Source: Streptomyces violens
Lineage (GTDB): Bacteria; Actinomycetota; Actinomycetes; Streptomycetales; Streptomycetaceae
Direction: 5' to 3'
DNA: 64,000 nucleotides
Assembly (NCBI RefSeq): GCF_000717745.1
Contig: NZ_JOBH01000014.1
Span: forward strand, 186,001 to 250,000
In this document: positions 29,363-37,628 of the stretch, piece after piece
How positions within the stretch are numbered: position 1 is the stretch's first letter
How the letters are laid out: every line of letters begins with the position of its first letter
Notes under the pieces: generated by a model
Seen by the model: only the letters and a program-made list of their open reading frames with translations
Told to the model about the DNA's origin: nothing
Database searches by the model: none
Program-made: the position numbers and the translations under genes

Positions 29363-30709
29363 TTACGCCCCCGGAGACTCCGGAGCCTCCGGGGCTCCCG
29401 GGCAGAACTCCGCCGTCAGCAGGGCGTGTATCCGCCGGTGCGCGTCCGGCTGGTCCGTGTTCAGCCGCAGCGTCAGCACGTGCCGGCCGTCCTCCGTGGC
29501 CGCGGTCTGCGCGTACGAGCCGTTGATGTCGCCGTCGTGCCCCCATACCGTCACGCCGCACGACAGCCGCGTCCCGTAGAGACCCAGCCCGTACACCCCG
29601 TTCGTGTCCTTTTCGTCCTGCATTTGGGCGAGCTGACGGGGCGGCAGCAGCCGGCCGCCGAGCAGCGCCGCGAAGAAACGGTTCAGGTCGCCGAGCGTCG
29701 TGACCAGCTCGCCCGCCGCGCCCGCCCGGCTGGGGTCGAGCGTCGTACTGTCCACGCGCTCCTCGCCCACCTGCGAGTATCCGCGCCCGTACGGCCGCGG
29801 CAGCCGCGGGTCGGTCCCCGGGAAGGACGTCCCCGACAGCCCCAGCGGCGCGATGATCCGGCGCCCGGCCTCCTCGGCGTACGAGTGCCCGGTCACCGCC
29901 TCGATGATCTGCCCCAGTACGAGGTAGTTGGTGTTGGAGTACGCGTACCGGGTGCCGGGCGCGTTCTCGGCCGGATGGGCCAGCGCCGTCAGCAGCAGCT
30001 CTTCGGAGGTGTAGGTGTCGTACCGATGGGCGGTGAAGCCGGCGCCGTGCAGCTCCCGCGACAGCTCCGGATCGGCGGTGTAGTTGTACAGGCCGCTGGT
30101 GTGGTCCAGCAGTTCGCGGACGGTGACCGCGCGCGGATCCGTGCGGCCGGGGGCGAGGTCCGGCAGCAGTCCGCCGACGGTGTCGTCCAGGGAGAGCCGG
30201 TGCTCGGCGGTCAGCTGCAGCACGACCGTGGCGATGAAGGTCTTGGTGAGGCTGCCGGCGCGGAAGTGGTCGGCGGGCGTGATGGGCCGGTCGGTCCGCA
30301 GGTCGGCCACGCCCGCCGCGGTGAACCGCGAGGCGTACGCCCGGCCGTCACGGGTCGTCAGTGCCGCGGCCCCCGGCGCGTCCCCGTCGGCCAGCGCGCG
30401 CACCGCCCGAGCGGTCGCGGGCTTCGGTGCGTGCGCCGTGCCCTTCGGGGCGCCGGGATTGCGCGGCGTACTCGGGGTGCGGGGCGGCGTGTGCCGGTCG
30501 GACGGCGAGGGTCGCGCATCGGGGCGCGGCGTACGGGCCCTGGGCGGCGGCGTGCCCGTACTGGAGTCCGGCGCACCTGTGGCGGAGCGGCGCGCGCCGG
30601 GCGCATCCGCCGCCGCGGAGTGCGCCGGAGCGCGGTCATGGGCGGCGCATCCGGCCGTGAGCAGCACGCAGAAGGCAGCCGCCAGCGCCGCCGCACGGCT
30701 AAAATTCAC
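29363..30709 (-). CDS. Serine hydrolase lipoprotein (beta-lactamase / D-Ala-D-Ala carboxypeptidase family)
   Basis: A 448-residue exported class C-like serine hydrolase. A lipobox LTAGC near residue 20 predicts a lipoprotein. A long Pro/Arg/Thr-rich linker (25-105) leads to the catalytic domain with SLTK (nucleophile Ser), YSN (NTNY context) and a C-terminal HDGDINGSY in place of KTG. GTG at 30709 begins the signal peptide but has no good ribosome binding site. It is divergent from the kinase gene. The substrate could be peptidoglycan peptides or esters. Confidence 0.87.
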   Translation of the reverse strand: MNFSRAAALAAAFCVLLTAGCAAHDRAPAHSAAADAPGARRSATGAPDSSTGTPPPRARTPRPDARPSPSDRHTPPRTPSTPRNPGAPKGTAHAPKPATARAVRALADGDAPGAAALTTRDGRAYASRFTAAGVADLRTDRPITPADHFRAGSLTKTFIATVVLQLTAEHRLSLDDTVGGLLPDLAPGRTDPRAVTVRELLDHTSGLYNYTADPELSRELHGAGFTAHRYDTYTSEELLLTALAHPAENAPGTRYAYSNTNYLVLGQIIEAVTGHSYAEEAGRRIIAPLGLSGTSFPGTDPRLPRPYGRGYSQVGEERVDSTTLDPSRAGAAGELVTTLGDLNRFFAALLGGRLLPPRQLAQMQDEKDTNGVYGLGLYGTRLSCGVTVWGHDGDINGSYAQTAATEDGRHVLTLRLNTDQPDAHRRIHALLTAEFCPGAPEAPESPGA

Positions 30710-30843
30710 GGATCGCAAGGTCAATCGGGACTCCCGGTCGTCGGGCCCATCATGACGGGTGCCCAGCGCGTACTCCTCCTGGCCCCGGGCCTTCCCCGCC
30801 GCCACGGATGAGGGAGAATGAAGGCTCTGCCAGGGTGGGTTGT

Positions 30844-30882
30844 CCGAGTTGGGGCAGTTTGGTGTTGTGGTTGCCAACTCGG
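30844..30882 (+). promoter_or_regulatory. 9-bp inverted repeat upstream of the kinase gene
   Basis: CCGAGTTGG (30844-30852) and CCAACTCGG (30874-30882) are perfectly complementary across 21 bases, with centres 30 bp apart. The repeat ends 21 bases before the GTG. It may be an operator read on one face of the helix or an mRNA hairpin close to the ribosome binding site (GAGGGG). Confidence 0.55.
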
Positions 30883-30903
30883 CTGGATTGCAGAGGGGAT
30901 TCA

Positions 30904-32784
30904 GTGGGCGACGAGGACGCCAAGGACGGCGAGACGGGCAGGCTGCTCGCCGGCCGTTACCGGCTGGGCGATGTCCTCGGCCGGGGCGGGATGGGCACGG
31001 TCTGGCGGGCACGGGACGAGGTCCTGGGCCGCACGGTCGCGGTCAAGGAACTGCGCTTCCCGGGCGGGGTCGAGGAGGACGAGAAGCGCCGCCTGATCAC
31101 CCGTACGCTGCGCGAGGCGAAGGCGATCGCCAGGATCCGCAACCACGGCGCGGTCACGGTCTACGACGTGGTCGACGAGGACGACCGCCCGTGGATCGTC
31201 ATGGAGCTGGTCGAGGGCCGCTCGCTCGCCGAGGTCATCCGCGACGACGGCGCGCTCACCCCGCGCCGCGCCGCCGAGGTCGGTCTCGCCGTCCTGGACG
31301 TGCTGTGCGCCGCGCACCGTGAGGGCATCCTGCACCGCGACGTGAAGCCGTCCAACGTCCTGATCGCCGACGACGGCCGGGTGGTGCTCACGGACTTCGG
31401 CATCGCCCAGGTCGAGGGCGACCCCTCGGTCACCTCCACCGGCATGCTCGTCGGCGCGCCCTCGTACATCTCGCCCGAGCGCGCCCGGGGCCAGAAGCCG
31501 GGCCCGCCGTCCGACCTGTGGTCGCTGGGCGGCCTGCTGTACGCCTGTGTCGAGGGCGTGCCCCCGTACGACAAGGGCTCCGCGATCGCCACCCTGACCG
31601 CGGTGATGACCGAGCCCGTGGACCCGCCCAAGAGCGCCGGCGGCCTCGAAGAGGTCATCTACGGGCTGCTGGTGAAGGACCCGGCGGGGCGGCTGAGCGA
31701 CGAGGCCGCCCGCGCGCTGCTGACGGCCGCGGTCAACGCGCCCGAGGACACCGGCGCCGAGCCGGCCGAGAAGCCCGCCGAGGCCACCCGCATGATGGCG
31801 CTGCCTGCGCTGCCGCCGAAGCCCGCGCCGCCGCCAAGACCCTCCGCCGCCACCGCCGGGGCGGCCGCCGAGCCGGCCAGGGAGCGGATGCGCGGCGCCC
31901 TGAAGTCCGTACGCAACGCCGCGGCGGCCGCCTCGGCCGCCCGCTCCGCGCCGAAGCCGGGCGGCACGCCCGCGTCCGGCCAGGCGGTGTCGGGCACGAC
32001 GCGGGCCTCGCTGACGGACGTCGTGCCGAAGCGCACGCTCATCATCGTCGCGGTGGTCGCCGTCCTCGCGGTCCTCGGTACGGTGCTGGCCTTCGCGCTG
32101 ACCACCGGGGACGACACCCCGGGCAAGGGCACGGCCCAGCAGGCCAAGCCGAGCGCCGACGCGGCCCCCGCGTCCGACGAACCGCAGGGCGAGCGCAACG
32201 CGAGCCCGCAGCCCGGCGAGGGGACGCAGGCCGAGCAGTCGAGCGCGCCGTCCGAGGACGACGCGAGCGACGACAAGAACGACGAGGGCGACGAGAAGAA
32301 GAGCGACGACAAGGGCGGCGACGCTCTCCCGGACGGCTTCAAGAAGATCTCCAACGGCCGGTTCCACTTCACAATGGCGATGCCGGAGGGCTGGAAGCAG
32401 ACCGGCACGGCGGGCCAGAACTCGGGCGGCATCTACAGCGCCTCCGGGGGCTTCCCGCGCATTCAGGTCGACTTCAATGCCAAGCCGTCCGACGACGCCG
32501 CCGCGGCCTGGCGCGGCCTGGAGCCCGCGGTGCGCGGCAGCAGCTCCGGCTACCACCTCCTCGGCATCAAGAAGGCCGACTGGCGGGACTACCCGACCGT
32601 CGCCGACTGGTCGTTCACCCGTGAGCAGCGCGGCCAGAAGGTGCGCGTACTGAACCGCGGCTTCAAGGTCGACGGTGACCACGGTTACGCGATAATGATC
32701 ACCTGCAAGGCGGGGACCTGGTCGGACAAGGAGTGCCGACAGCTCCGGGAGACGGCGTTCCGCACGTTTGCGGTGAAGGACTGA
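30904..32784 (+). CDS. Transmembrane serine/threonine protein kinase
   Basis: A 626-residue Hanks-type kinase. The N-terminal kinase domain (about 17-280) has GRGGMGTVW, the ATP Lys in VAVKEL (about 48), HRDVKPSN (144-151) and DFGIAQ, all intact. A Pro/Ala-rich juxtamembrane linker follows, with one membrane segment (378-400; IIVAVVAVLAVLG) and a Ser/Asp/Glu/Lys-rich stalk leading to an extracellular domain (about 480-626). The outer domain resembles that of the next gene's product. GTG at 30904 has GAGGGG six bases upstream. Its ligand and targets are unknown. Confidence 0.93.
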   Translation: MGDEDAKDGETGRLLAGRYRLGDVLGRGGMGTVWRARDEVLGRTVAVKELRFPGGVEEDEKRRLITRTLREAKAIARIRNHGAVTVYDVVDEDDRPWIVMELVEGRSLAEVIRDDGALTPRRAAEVGLAVLDVLCAAHREGILHRDVKPSNVLIADDGRVVLTDFGIAQVEGDPSVTSTGMLVGAPSYISPERARGQKPGPPSDLWSLGGLLYACVEGVPPYDKGSAIATLTAVMTEPVDPPKSAGGLEEVIYGLLVKDPAGRLSDEAARALLTAAVNAPEDTGAEPAEKPAEATRMMALPALPPKPAPPPRPSAATAGAAAEPARERMRGALKSVRNAAAAASAARSAPKPGGTPASGQAVSGTTRASLTDVVPKRTLIIVAVVAVLAVLGTVLAFALTTGDDTPGKGTAQQAKPSADAAPASDEPQGERNASPQPGEGTQAEQSSAPSEDDASDDKNDEGDEKKSDDKGGDALPDGFKKISNGRFHFTMAMPEGWKQTGTAGQNSGGIYSASGGFPRIQVDFNAKPSDDAAAAWRGLEPAVRGSSSGYHLLGIKKADWRDYPTVADWSFTREQRGQKVRVLNRGFKVDGDHGYAIMITCKAGTWSDKECRQLRETAFRTFAVKD

Positions 32785-33095
32785 CGGTCTTTGGGGAGCG
32801 TCGGCCTACGGAGCAGTGGGCTGATTCCGGCACCCGAGTAACTGCTGTCCCCCGCGTCCGTATGAGGGACTGATCATTCCGCCCGCCCCGGTGGCAGAAA
32901 GCCGCCGGGGCGGGCGGTTGCTGTTGCGCCGAGCGGTCCCCAGGCGGACCCGGGACACGTATCGTGGCCCCACATAGACCGTACGCGGCCGCATTTCGGC
33001 AGTATTGCGACTGGAACCGACCACGGACCGCTGTGCCGGGGGATAAGAACGGTCCAGCGGTTGGCCGCGGGTATCGCGCGCACTGGGGAGGCGTC
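32785..33095 (+). terminator. Intergenic region with a long hairpin between kinase and pseudokinase
   Basis: The 311-base gap holds a 17-bp stem with one mismatch (CCGCCCGCCCCGGTGGC at 32879-32895 with GCCGCCGGGGCGGGCGG at 32901-32917) and an AGAAA loop, followed by TTGCTGTTG. The rest (32918-33095) must hold the pseudokinase promoter; I see no clear -10/-35 pair. Confidence 0.7.
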
Positions 33096-35945
33096 GTGGA
33101 CGAGTACGCGGGGCGAGTGCTCGCCGAGCGCTACCGCCTTCCTGTGCCGCCGCCGGACGCTCCCGAGCCGGTCCTGACCCGCGCGCTGGACACGCGCAGC
33201 GGGCAGGAGGTGCTGGTCCGTCAGGTGCCGCTCCCGGAGGTCGTGGACGCGGAGCTGGTCGACGAGTACGACATGGGCGCCGGTCGCCGTGGGCGCCGTA
33301 CGGGGGCCGGTTCCGGGTCCGGCCCCGGCTCCGGTGGGGGCTCGCGGGCCGACCGCGATCCGTCCGATCCCGTGGTGCGGCGCGCCCTGGAGGCCGCGAC
33401 GGCCGCCGCGCGCGTCCCTGACCATCCCCGGCTCGACCAGGTTTTCGACGTCTTCGCGCAGGACGGCAGCCTGTGGATCGTCAGCGAACGGGTCCCGGCC
33501 CGGCCGCTGTCGGCGCTGCTCGCCGACCGCACGCTGTCCCCGCACCGCGCGGCGGAGATCGCCGCCGACATCCTCACCGCACTGCGCACGCTGCACGCGC
33601 ACGGCTGGACGCACCGCAACATCACCCCGCGCACGGTCCTGGTCTGCGACGACGGCCGCGTAGTCCTCACCGGCCTGGCCGCCGGCGCCGCGGAGGAGGC
33701 CCTGTGCGGCTACGACCCGGTCCCCCGAGAGGCGGAGCCGCCCCCGGGGGCGGTACGCCCGGGAGTTGTACGGGAGTGGCGTGCGGGGGGAGGGGGCGCG
33801 CCGGGTGGAGCTGTGGGCGGTACGGCTGCGCCTGGTGGGGCTGTTCCCGGTGGGACTGTTTCTGGTGGGGCTGCGCGTGGTGGTTCTTCTGGGGTGCCCG
33901 GGGCGCGTAGGCCTTCGGAGGTGGGGCCGCGAGTGTCTGCTGCGTCCGGCGGGGGACGCGGGGGCGTGACGCAGGCGGTGCCGGGGCCTTCTGGGGGGCC
34001 GGAGCGCGGTGACTCGGGGCGCGGCGGCCTGAGCGCCGGTGCGGCCGAGGACGATCCGCGGCGGGCGCGTGCCGGGGCAATCGCCGCGTACCGGGCGGGC
34101 GCCCGGGCCGCGGCGGCGCGCACGGCCGGTCCGGGGAACCGTTCCGCCTTGCCTCCGGGACCTCCTGGTGTACCGGGTCGCCCCGGCTCGCCTCAGGGGC
34201 AGCCCGCCGCAACGCAGGACCGCCCCGCCGTACCGCCGGGCCCTCCGGGCGTACCGCCGGGGCCTTCGGGTGCAGCGCACCAGGGCTCTTCGGGCGCGCC
34301 GCACCAGGGGCAGCCCGGTGCCGCGCCGCAGCAAGGGCCCGCCGCCCCGCCCGCTCCCCGGCAGCCGGCCGCGCCGGGCAGTGCCGCGTACGGAGGCGGG
34401 CTGCCGGGCCCGGTGCGCAGGCCGCAGGGCGGCACGTACGCGCTGCCGACCGGCCCGCAGAACCGTCCCACGGGCGCGGCCGTCCCGCCCGGGCCGGGTG
34501 ACCGGCCCGCCGGTGCGGCGGCCGGCGTGCAGGGAGTGCCGGGCACCGGCGTGGACCCCGGCGTGGCGCCGGGCAACGCGCTGGCCGCCGAGCGCGCGCG
34601 CCAGGCGCGGATCACCATGGTCGGCGCGGTCACCGAGCGCTGGGCGCCCGAACAGGCCGGCCCCGTCCACGCGAACTGGCAGCTCGCGCCGCCCGTCGGC
34701 CCGGCCGCCGACCTCTGGGCGCTCGGCGCCCTGCTCTTCCGCAGCGTGCAGGGCCACGCCCCGTACCCGGAGGAGAGCGCCGCCGAACTGGTCCAACTGG
34801 TGTGCGCCCGCCCGCCCGCGCACGCGGAGGAGTGCGGCGCGCTGCGCCCGGTGGTGGAGTCGCTGCTGCGCCAGGACCCCACCGAACGCCCCGACTTCGA
34901 GGAGCTGCGCGGCTGGCTGCGCTCCCTCGTACGCGCGGCACCGGAGCCGGAGGCCGGCCGCGCGGTCGTGACCGTACCGGCCCTGGAGCGGGGCACCGAC
35001 CCGCGCCGGCTGCCGATCGTGCGCCGCCGCGGCGAGCTCGTACGGCGCGGCCGGCACAAGAAGCCACGCCCGCGCCGGGAGCGCCCGCACGGGACCGCGG
35101 CACCCACAGCACACGCCGCCCCGCCGCCCCCGGCGCGCCCCACAGCACCACCGCGCGCCCACGACGGCGCACGCGCCCACGACCACGACCGCCCGCGGCA
35201 GCGCCAGCCGCGGCCGAGCCGCGTCCGGACGCCCCGCGACCGGACGCCCCGCGGCGGCCCCCGCCGGCTCGGCATGCTGCTGCTCGGCCTCGTGCTGCTG
35301 CTGGTCGTCGGCGCGGTGGTGGTCGCCGCGGTGTTCCTGCCCGAGAACGGCACGGACCCGGACGGCTCGGGGAACGCGCGGAGCAGCGTGCCCAGCGGTA
35401 GCGAGACCGGCCCGCCCGCGCCCGACCCGGCGCAGTCGCAGCCGGACGGCGCGGACCCGACCGGCACGCACCCCCGGACCACCGCACCGGACGGCCTGGC
35501 CGACGGCTTCGAGATGCGCGACGACCCCGAGGGCTTCCGGATCGCCGTGCACGAGGGCTGGCAGCGGCACGCCAAGAACGCCGAGGGCCAGGTGCGCTAC
35601 ACCAAGGGCGCCTTCACGCTGCTGGTGGTGCCGGGCCGGGACAGCGCGAAGCGGTTCGGCTCCGACCCGATGGCGTACCAGCGGGACAAGGAGGCCGAGC
35701 TGGCGCCGTTCCGCGACGCGAACTGGACCTCGACCTCGGGGCTGCGGCGCACGGACGTCGGCCGGACGGCCATGGCGGAGGGCACCTTCACCTGGGGCGA
35801 GGACAGCGGCTCCGCGACGTACGCGCGCAACATGGCGCTCCTGAAGGGCGGCCGCTACCACCTCGTCCTGGTCATCGGCCCGGACCGCGACCGGGCCGAG
35901 GTGGACCGCCTCTACGAACAGGCGTCGGCGTCCTTCCGCCCCTGA
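33096..35945 (+). CDS. Transmembrane pseudokinase with low-complexity insert in the activation segment
   Basis: A 949-residue kinase-like protein. The VAIK Lys is Arg42 (VLVRQV), HRD is H173-R174-N175 and DFG is T192-G193-L194, so catalysis should be lost. Between DFG and the APE motif (W516-A-P-E) there are about 300 Gly/Pro/Ala/Gln-rich residues, partly GG-X repeats and PPGPPG. The C-lobe resumes (ADLWALGALLFRS), then a basic linker, one membrane segment (726-750) and an extracellular domain like that of the upstream kinase. GTG at 33096 follows GGGGAGG. Probably a signalling scaffold or regulator of that kinase. Confidence 0.85.
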   Translation: MDEYAGRVLAERYRLPVPPPDAPEPVLTRALDTRSGQEVLVRQVPLPEVVDAELVDEYDMGAGRRGRRTGAGSGSGPGSGGGSRADRDPSDPVVRRALEAATAAARVPDHPRLDQVFDVFAQDGSLWIVSERVPARPLSALLADRTLSPHRAAEIAADILTALRTLHAHGWTHRNITPRTVLVCDDGRVVLTGLAAGAAEEALCGYDPVPREAEPPPGAVRPGVVREWRAGGGGAPGGAVGGTAAPGGAVPGGTVSGGAARGGSSGVPGARRPSEVGPRVSAASGGGRGGVTQAVPGPSGGPERGDSGRGGLSAGAAEDDPRRARAGAIAAYRAGARAAAARTAGPGNRSALPPGPPGVPGRPGSPQGQPAATQDRPAVPPGPPGVPPGPSGAAHQGSSGAPHQGQPGAAPQQGPAAPPAPRQPAAPGSAAYGGGLPGPVRRPQGGTYALPTGPQNRPTGAAVPPGPGDRPAGAAAGVQGVPGTGVDPGVAPGNALAAERARQARITMVGAVTERWAPEQAGPVHANWQLAPPVGPAADLWALGALLFRSVQGHAPYPEESAAELVQLVCARPPAHAEECGALRPVVESLLRQDPTERPDFEELRGWLRSLVRAAPEPEAGRAVVTVPALERGTDPRRLPIVRRRGELVRRGRHKKPRPRRERPHGTAAPTAHAAPPPPARPTAPPRAHDGARAHDHDRPRQRQPRPSRVRTPRDRTPRGGPRRLGMLLLGLVLLLVVGAVVVAAVFLPENGTDPDGSGNARSSVPSGSETGPPAPDPAQSQPDGADPTGTHPRTTAPDGLADGFEMRDDPEGFRIAVHEGWQRHAKNAEGQVRYTKGAFTLLVVPGRDSAKRFGSDPMAYQRDKEAELAPFRDANWTSTSGLRRTDVGRTAMAEGTFTWGEDSGSATYARNMALLKGGRYHLVLVIGPDRDRAEVDRLYEQASASFRP

Positions 35946-37483
35946 GCGCCGGGACCGGTGCAGGCGACGCCGCGCGCGCCCGGCGCGAACCGGGCGCGCA
36001 GCTCACCCTTGAGCACCTTGCGCAGCGTCGCGCCCCGGGGGAGCGCGTCCACCACCTCCACCCGTTCGGGCACCTTGTGCGGCGCCAGCCCGCGCTCTCG
36101 TAGCCACGCGCCCAGCGCCTCCGCCGTTACCGGGGGCGCGCCGTCCCGCTGTTCCACCACCGCGCACACCAGTTCCCCGCGCGCGGCGTCCGGAAGCCCG
36201 ATGACAGCGGCGTCCCGGACGTCCGGATGCAGAGAGAGCAGGTCCTCGATCTCTTTGGCCGAGACGTTCTCGCCCTTACGGATGATGATGTCCTTCAGCC
36301 GCCCGGTGACGACGAGCCGCCCCTCGGGGGTGAGGCGCCCGAGGTCCCCGGTGGGCAGGAACCCGTCGGCGTCGAACGGGTCCGGCTCGCCGAGGTACCC
36401 CTGGCACACGGCGGGGCCGCGCAGCCGTATCTCGCCGTCCGCGCCGATGCGGATCTCCATGCCGGCCGGCGGGCGGCCGTCGGCCGTGGCCAGGTCCGCG
36501 TCGCTGTCCAGCGGATCGCCCATGGTCACCATCGGGGCCTCGGTCAGCGCGTACCCGTGGGTGAGGGCGCAGCCCAGCTCGCGGACCACCTCGTAGTACA
36601 GCCCGGGAGGTTTGGGCGCGCCGCCGCCCGCCAACAGACGCAGGTCGGGCAGGAGCGGCCCGGAGCCGGCCTGCCGCCGCTGTTCGGCGAGGAAGAGCTG
36701 GTAGAAGGCGGTGGAGCCGCCCGCGATGGTGACGCCGTGCCGGCGGTACGCGCTCAGCGCTTCGGGCAGCGCGAAGTGTTCGAAGAGGACGGCCGGGATG
36801 CCGTGCCGCAGCAGCATGACGGTGTAATCGGGGCCCGCGACATGCGCGTACGGGAACGCCATCGAGCCCACGTCGCGCGCGTCCACGCGCAGCGCGCGCC
36901 CGAGGTCGGTGCCCGCGGTGAGCAGCGCCCGGTCGCAGTGCAGGACGCCCTTGGGGCCCGCGGTGGTGCCCGAGGTCCAGTAGATCCAGCGGGTCTCCCC
37001 GGGGTCGGCGGGCGGCGGCGGCAGGCTGCCGGGGCCGCCGTCGGGCAGCGTGGCGTACGCGTCGAGGACCGTGAGCGGGCCGGGGAGCCGGGCGGCGATC
37101 CGATGGCCCATGGCGGTGTGGTCGAAGCCGCGCCAGGTACCGGGCGTGAGGAAGAACTCCGCTTCGGTGCGGCGCAGTACGTGTGCCACCTCGTGGTCGC
37201 GGTAGAGCGGGACGACCGGGCTCTGTACCGCGCCGAGCCTGCCCAGGGCGAGGGTGAGCAGAACCGTTTCGATCCGGGTCGGCAGCTGCCAGACGACCCG
37301 GGTGCCGGCGCGCACGCCCCGCGCGTGCAGTCCGGCCGCGACCCGTTCCGCGCGGGCGCGCAGCGCGCCGAAGCCGATGCGTACCTCGTCTTCCGGTGTG
37401 TCCCCCGCCTGTATGAGCGCGGTGGCATCCGGAGTGCGGTCGGCACGGTCCGCGACCAGTCCCCACAGGGTCTCGCTCGCCAT
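35912..37483 (-). CDS. Acyl-CoA ligase (AMP-forming, ANL superfamily)
   Basis: Activates a carboxylic acid with ATP and CoA. The 523 residues carry the P-loop YWTSGTTAGPKG, the HGYALTE A5 motif, the TGD of GFLPTGDLGRL and the hinge GRLKDIIIRKGENVS, all intact. ATG at 37483 has GGAGG eight bases upstream. A palindromic operator candidate is 23 bases upstream of the start, facing the amidohydrolase operon. Its 3' end overlaps the pseudokinase gene by 34 bases on opposite strands. Likely the entry enzyme of the catabolic cluster; substrate unknown. Confidence 0.9.
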   Translation of the reverse strand: MASETLWGLVADRADRTPDATALIQAGDTPEDEVRIGFGALRARAERVAAGLHARGVRAGTRVVWQLPTRIETVLLTLALGRLGAVQSPVVPLYRDHEVAHVLRRTEAEFFLTPGTWRGFDHTAMGHRIAARLPGPLTVLDAYATLPDGGPGSLPPPPADPGETRWIYWTSGTTAGPKGVLHCDRALLTAGTDLGRALRVDARDVGSMAFPYAHVAGPDYTVMLLRHGIPAVLFEHFALPEALSAYRRHGVTIAGGSTAFYQLFLAEQRRQAGSGPLLPDLRLLAGGGAPKPPGLYYEVVRELGCALTHGYALTEAPMVTMGDPLDSDADLATADGRPPAGMEIRIGADGEIRLRGPAVCQGYLGEPDPFDADGFLPTGDLGRLTPEGRLVVTGRLKDIIIRKGENVSAKEIEDLLSLHPDVRDAAVIGLPDAARGELVCAVVEQRDGAPPVTAEALGAWLRERGLAPHKVPERVEVVDALPRGATLRKVLKGELRARFAPGARGVACTGPGAQGRKDADACS

Positions 37484-37505
37484 ACGTCCTCCGTGGTCCA
37501 CAGAA

Positions 37506-37520
37506 CTGACGGGCCATCAG
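37506..37520. promoter_or_regulatory. Shared 15-bp operator, site a
   Basis: CTGACGGGCCATCAG, arms CTGA/TCAG, 23 bases before the acyl-CoA ligase start. Confidence 0.75.
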
Positions 37521-37549
37521 GTAACCACCGGAGCGTAGAGGTGTGTGCC

Positions 37550-37578
37550 TTGTCGGTCCAGGGGGCGGGGGCTAGCCT
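37550..37578 (+). promoter_or_regulatory. Promoter of the amidohydrolase operon
   Basis: TTGTCG (37550-37555), 17 bases and TAGCCT (37573-37578). The expected start of transcription is just before operator site b, so a bound repressor would block initiation. Confidence 0.55.
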
Positions 37579-37589
37579 GCGTCCAGGAA

Positions 37590-37604
37590 CTGACTACCCG
37601 TCAG
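37590..37604. promoter_or_regulatory. Shared 15-bp operator, site b
   Basis: CTGAC-TACCC-GTCAG, perfect 5-bp arms, 25 bases before the amidohydrolase start. Confidence 0.78.
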
Positions 37605-37628
37605 GTGATGAGGGGACAGGGGACTCCC

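Noticed and set aside
33770..34400. CRISPR-like repeats
   Set aside because: The repetition is of Gly/Pro codons within the long pseudokinase frame; units vary in length and there are no spacers.
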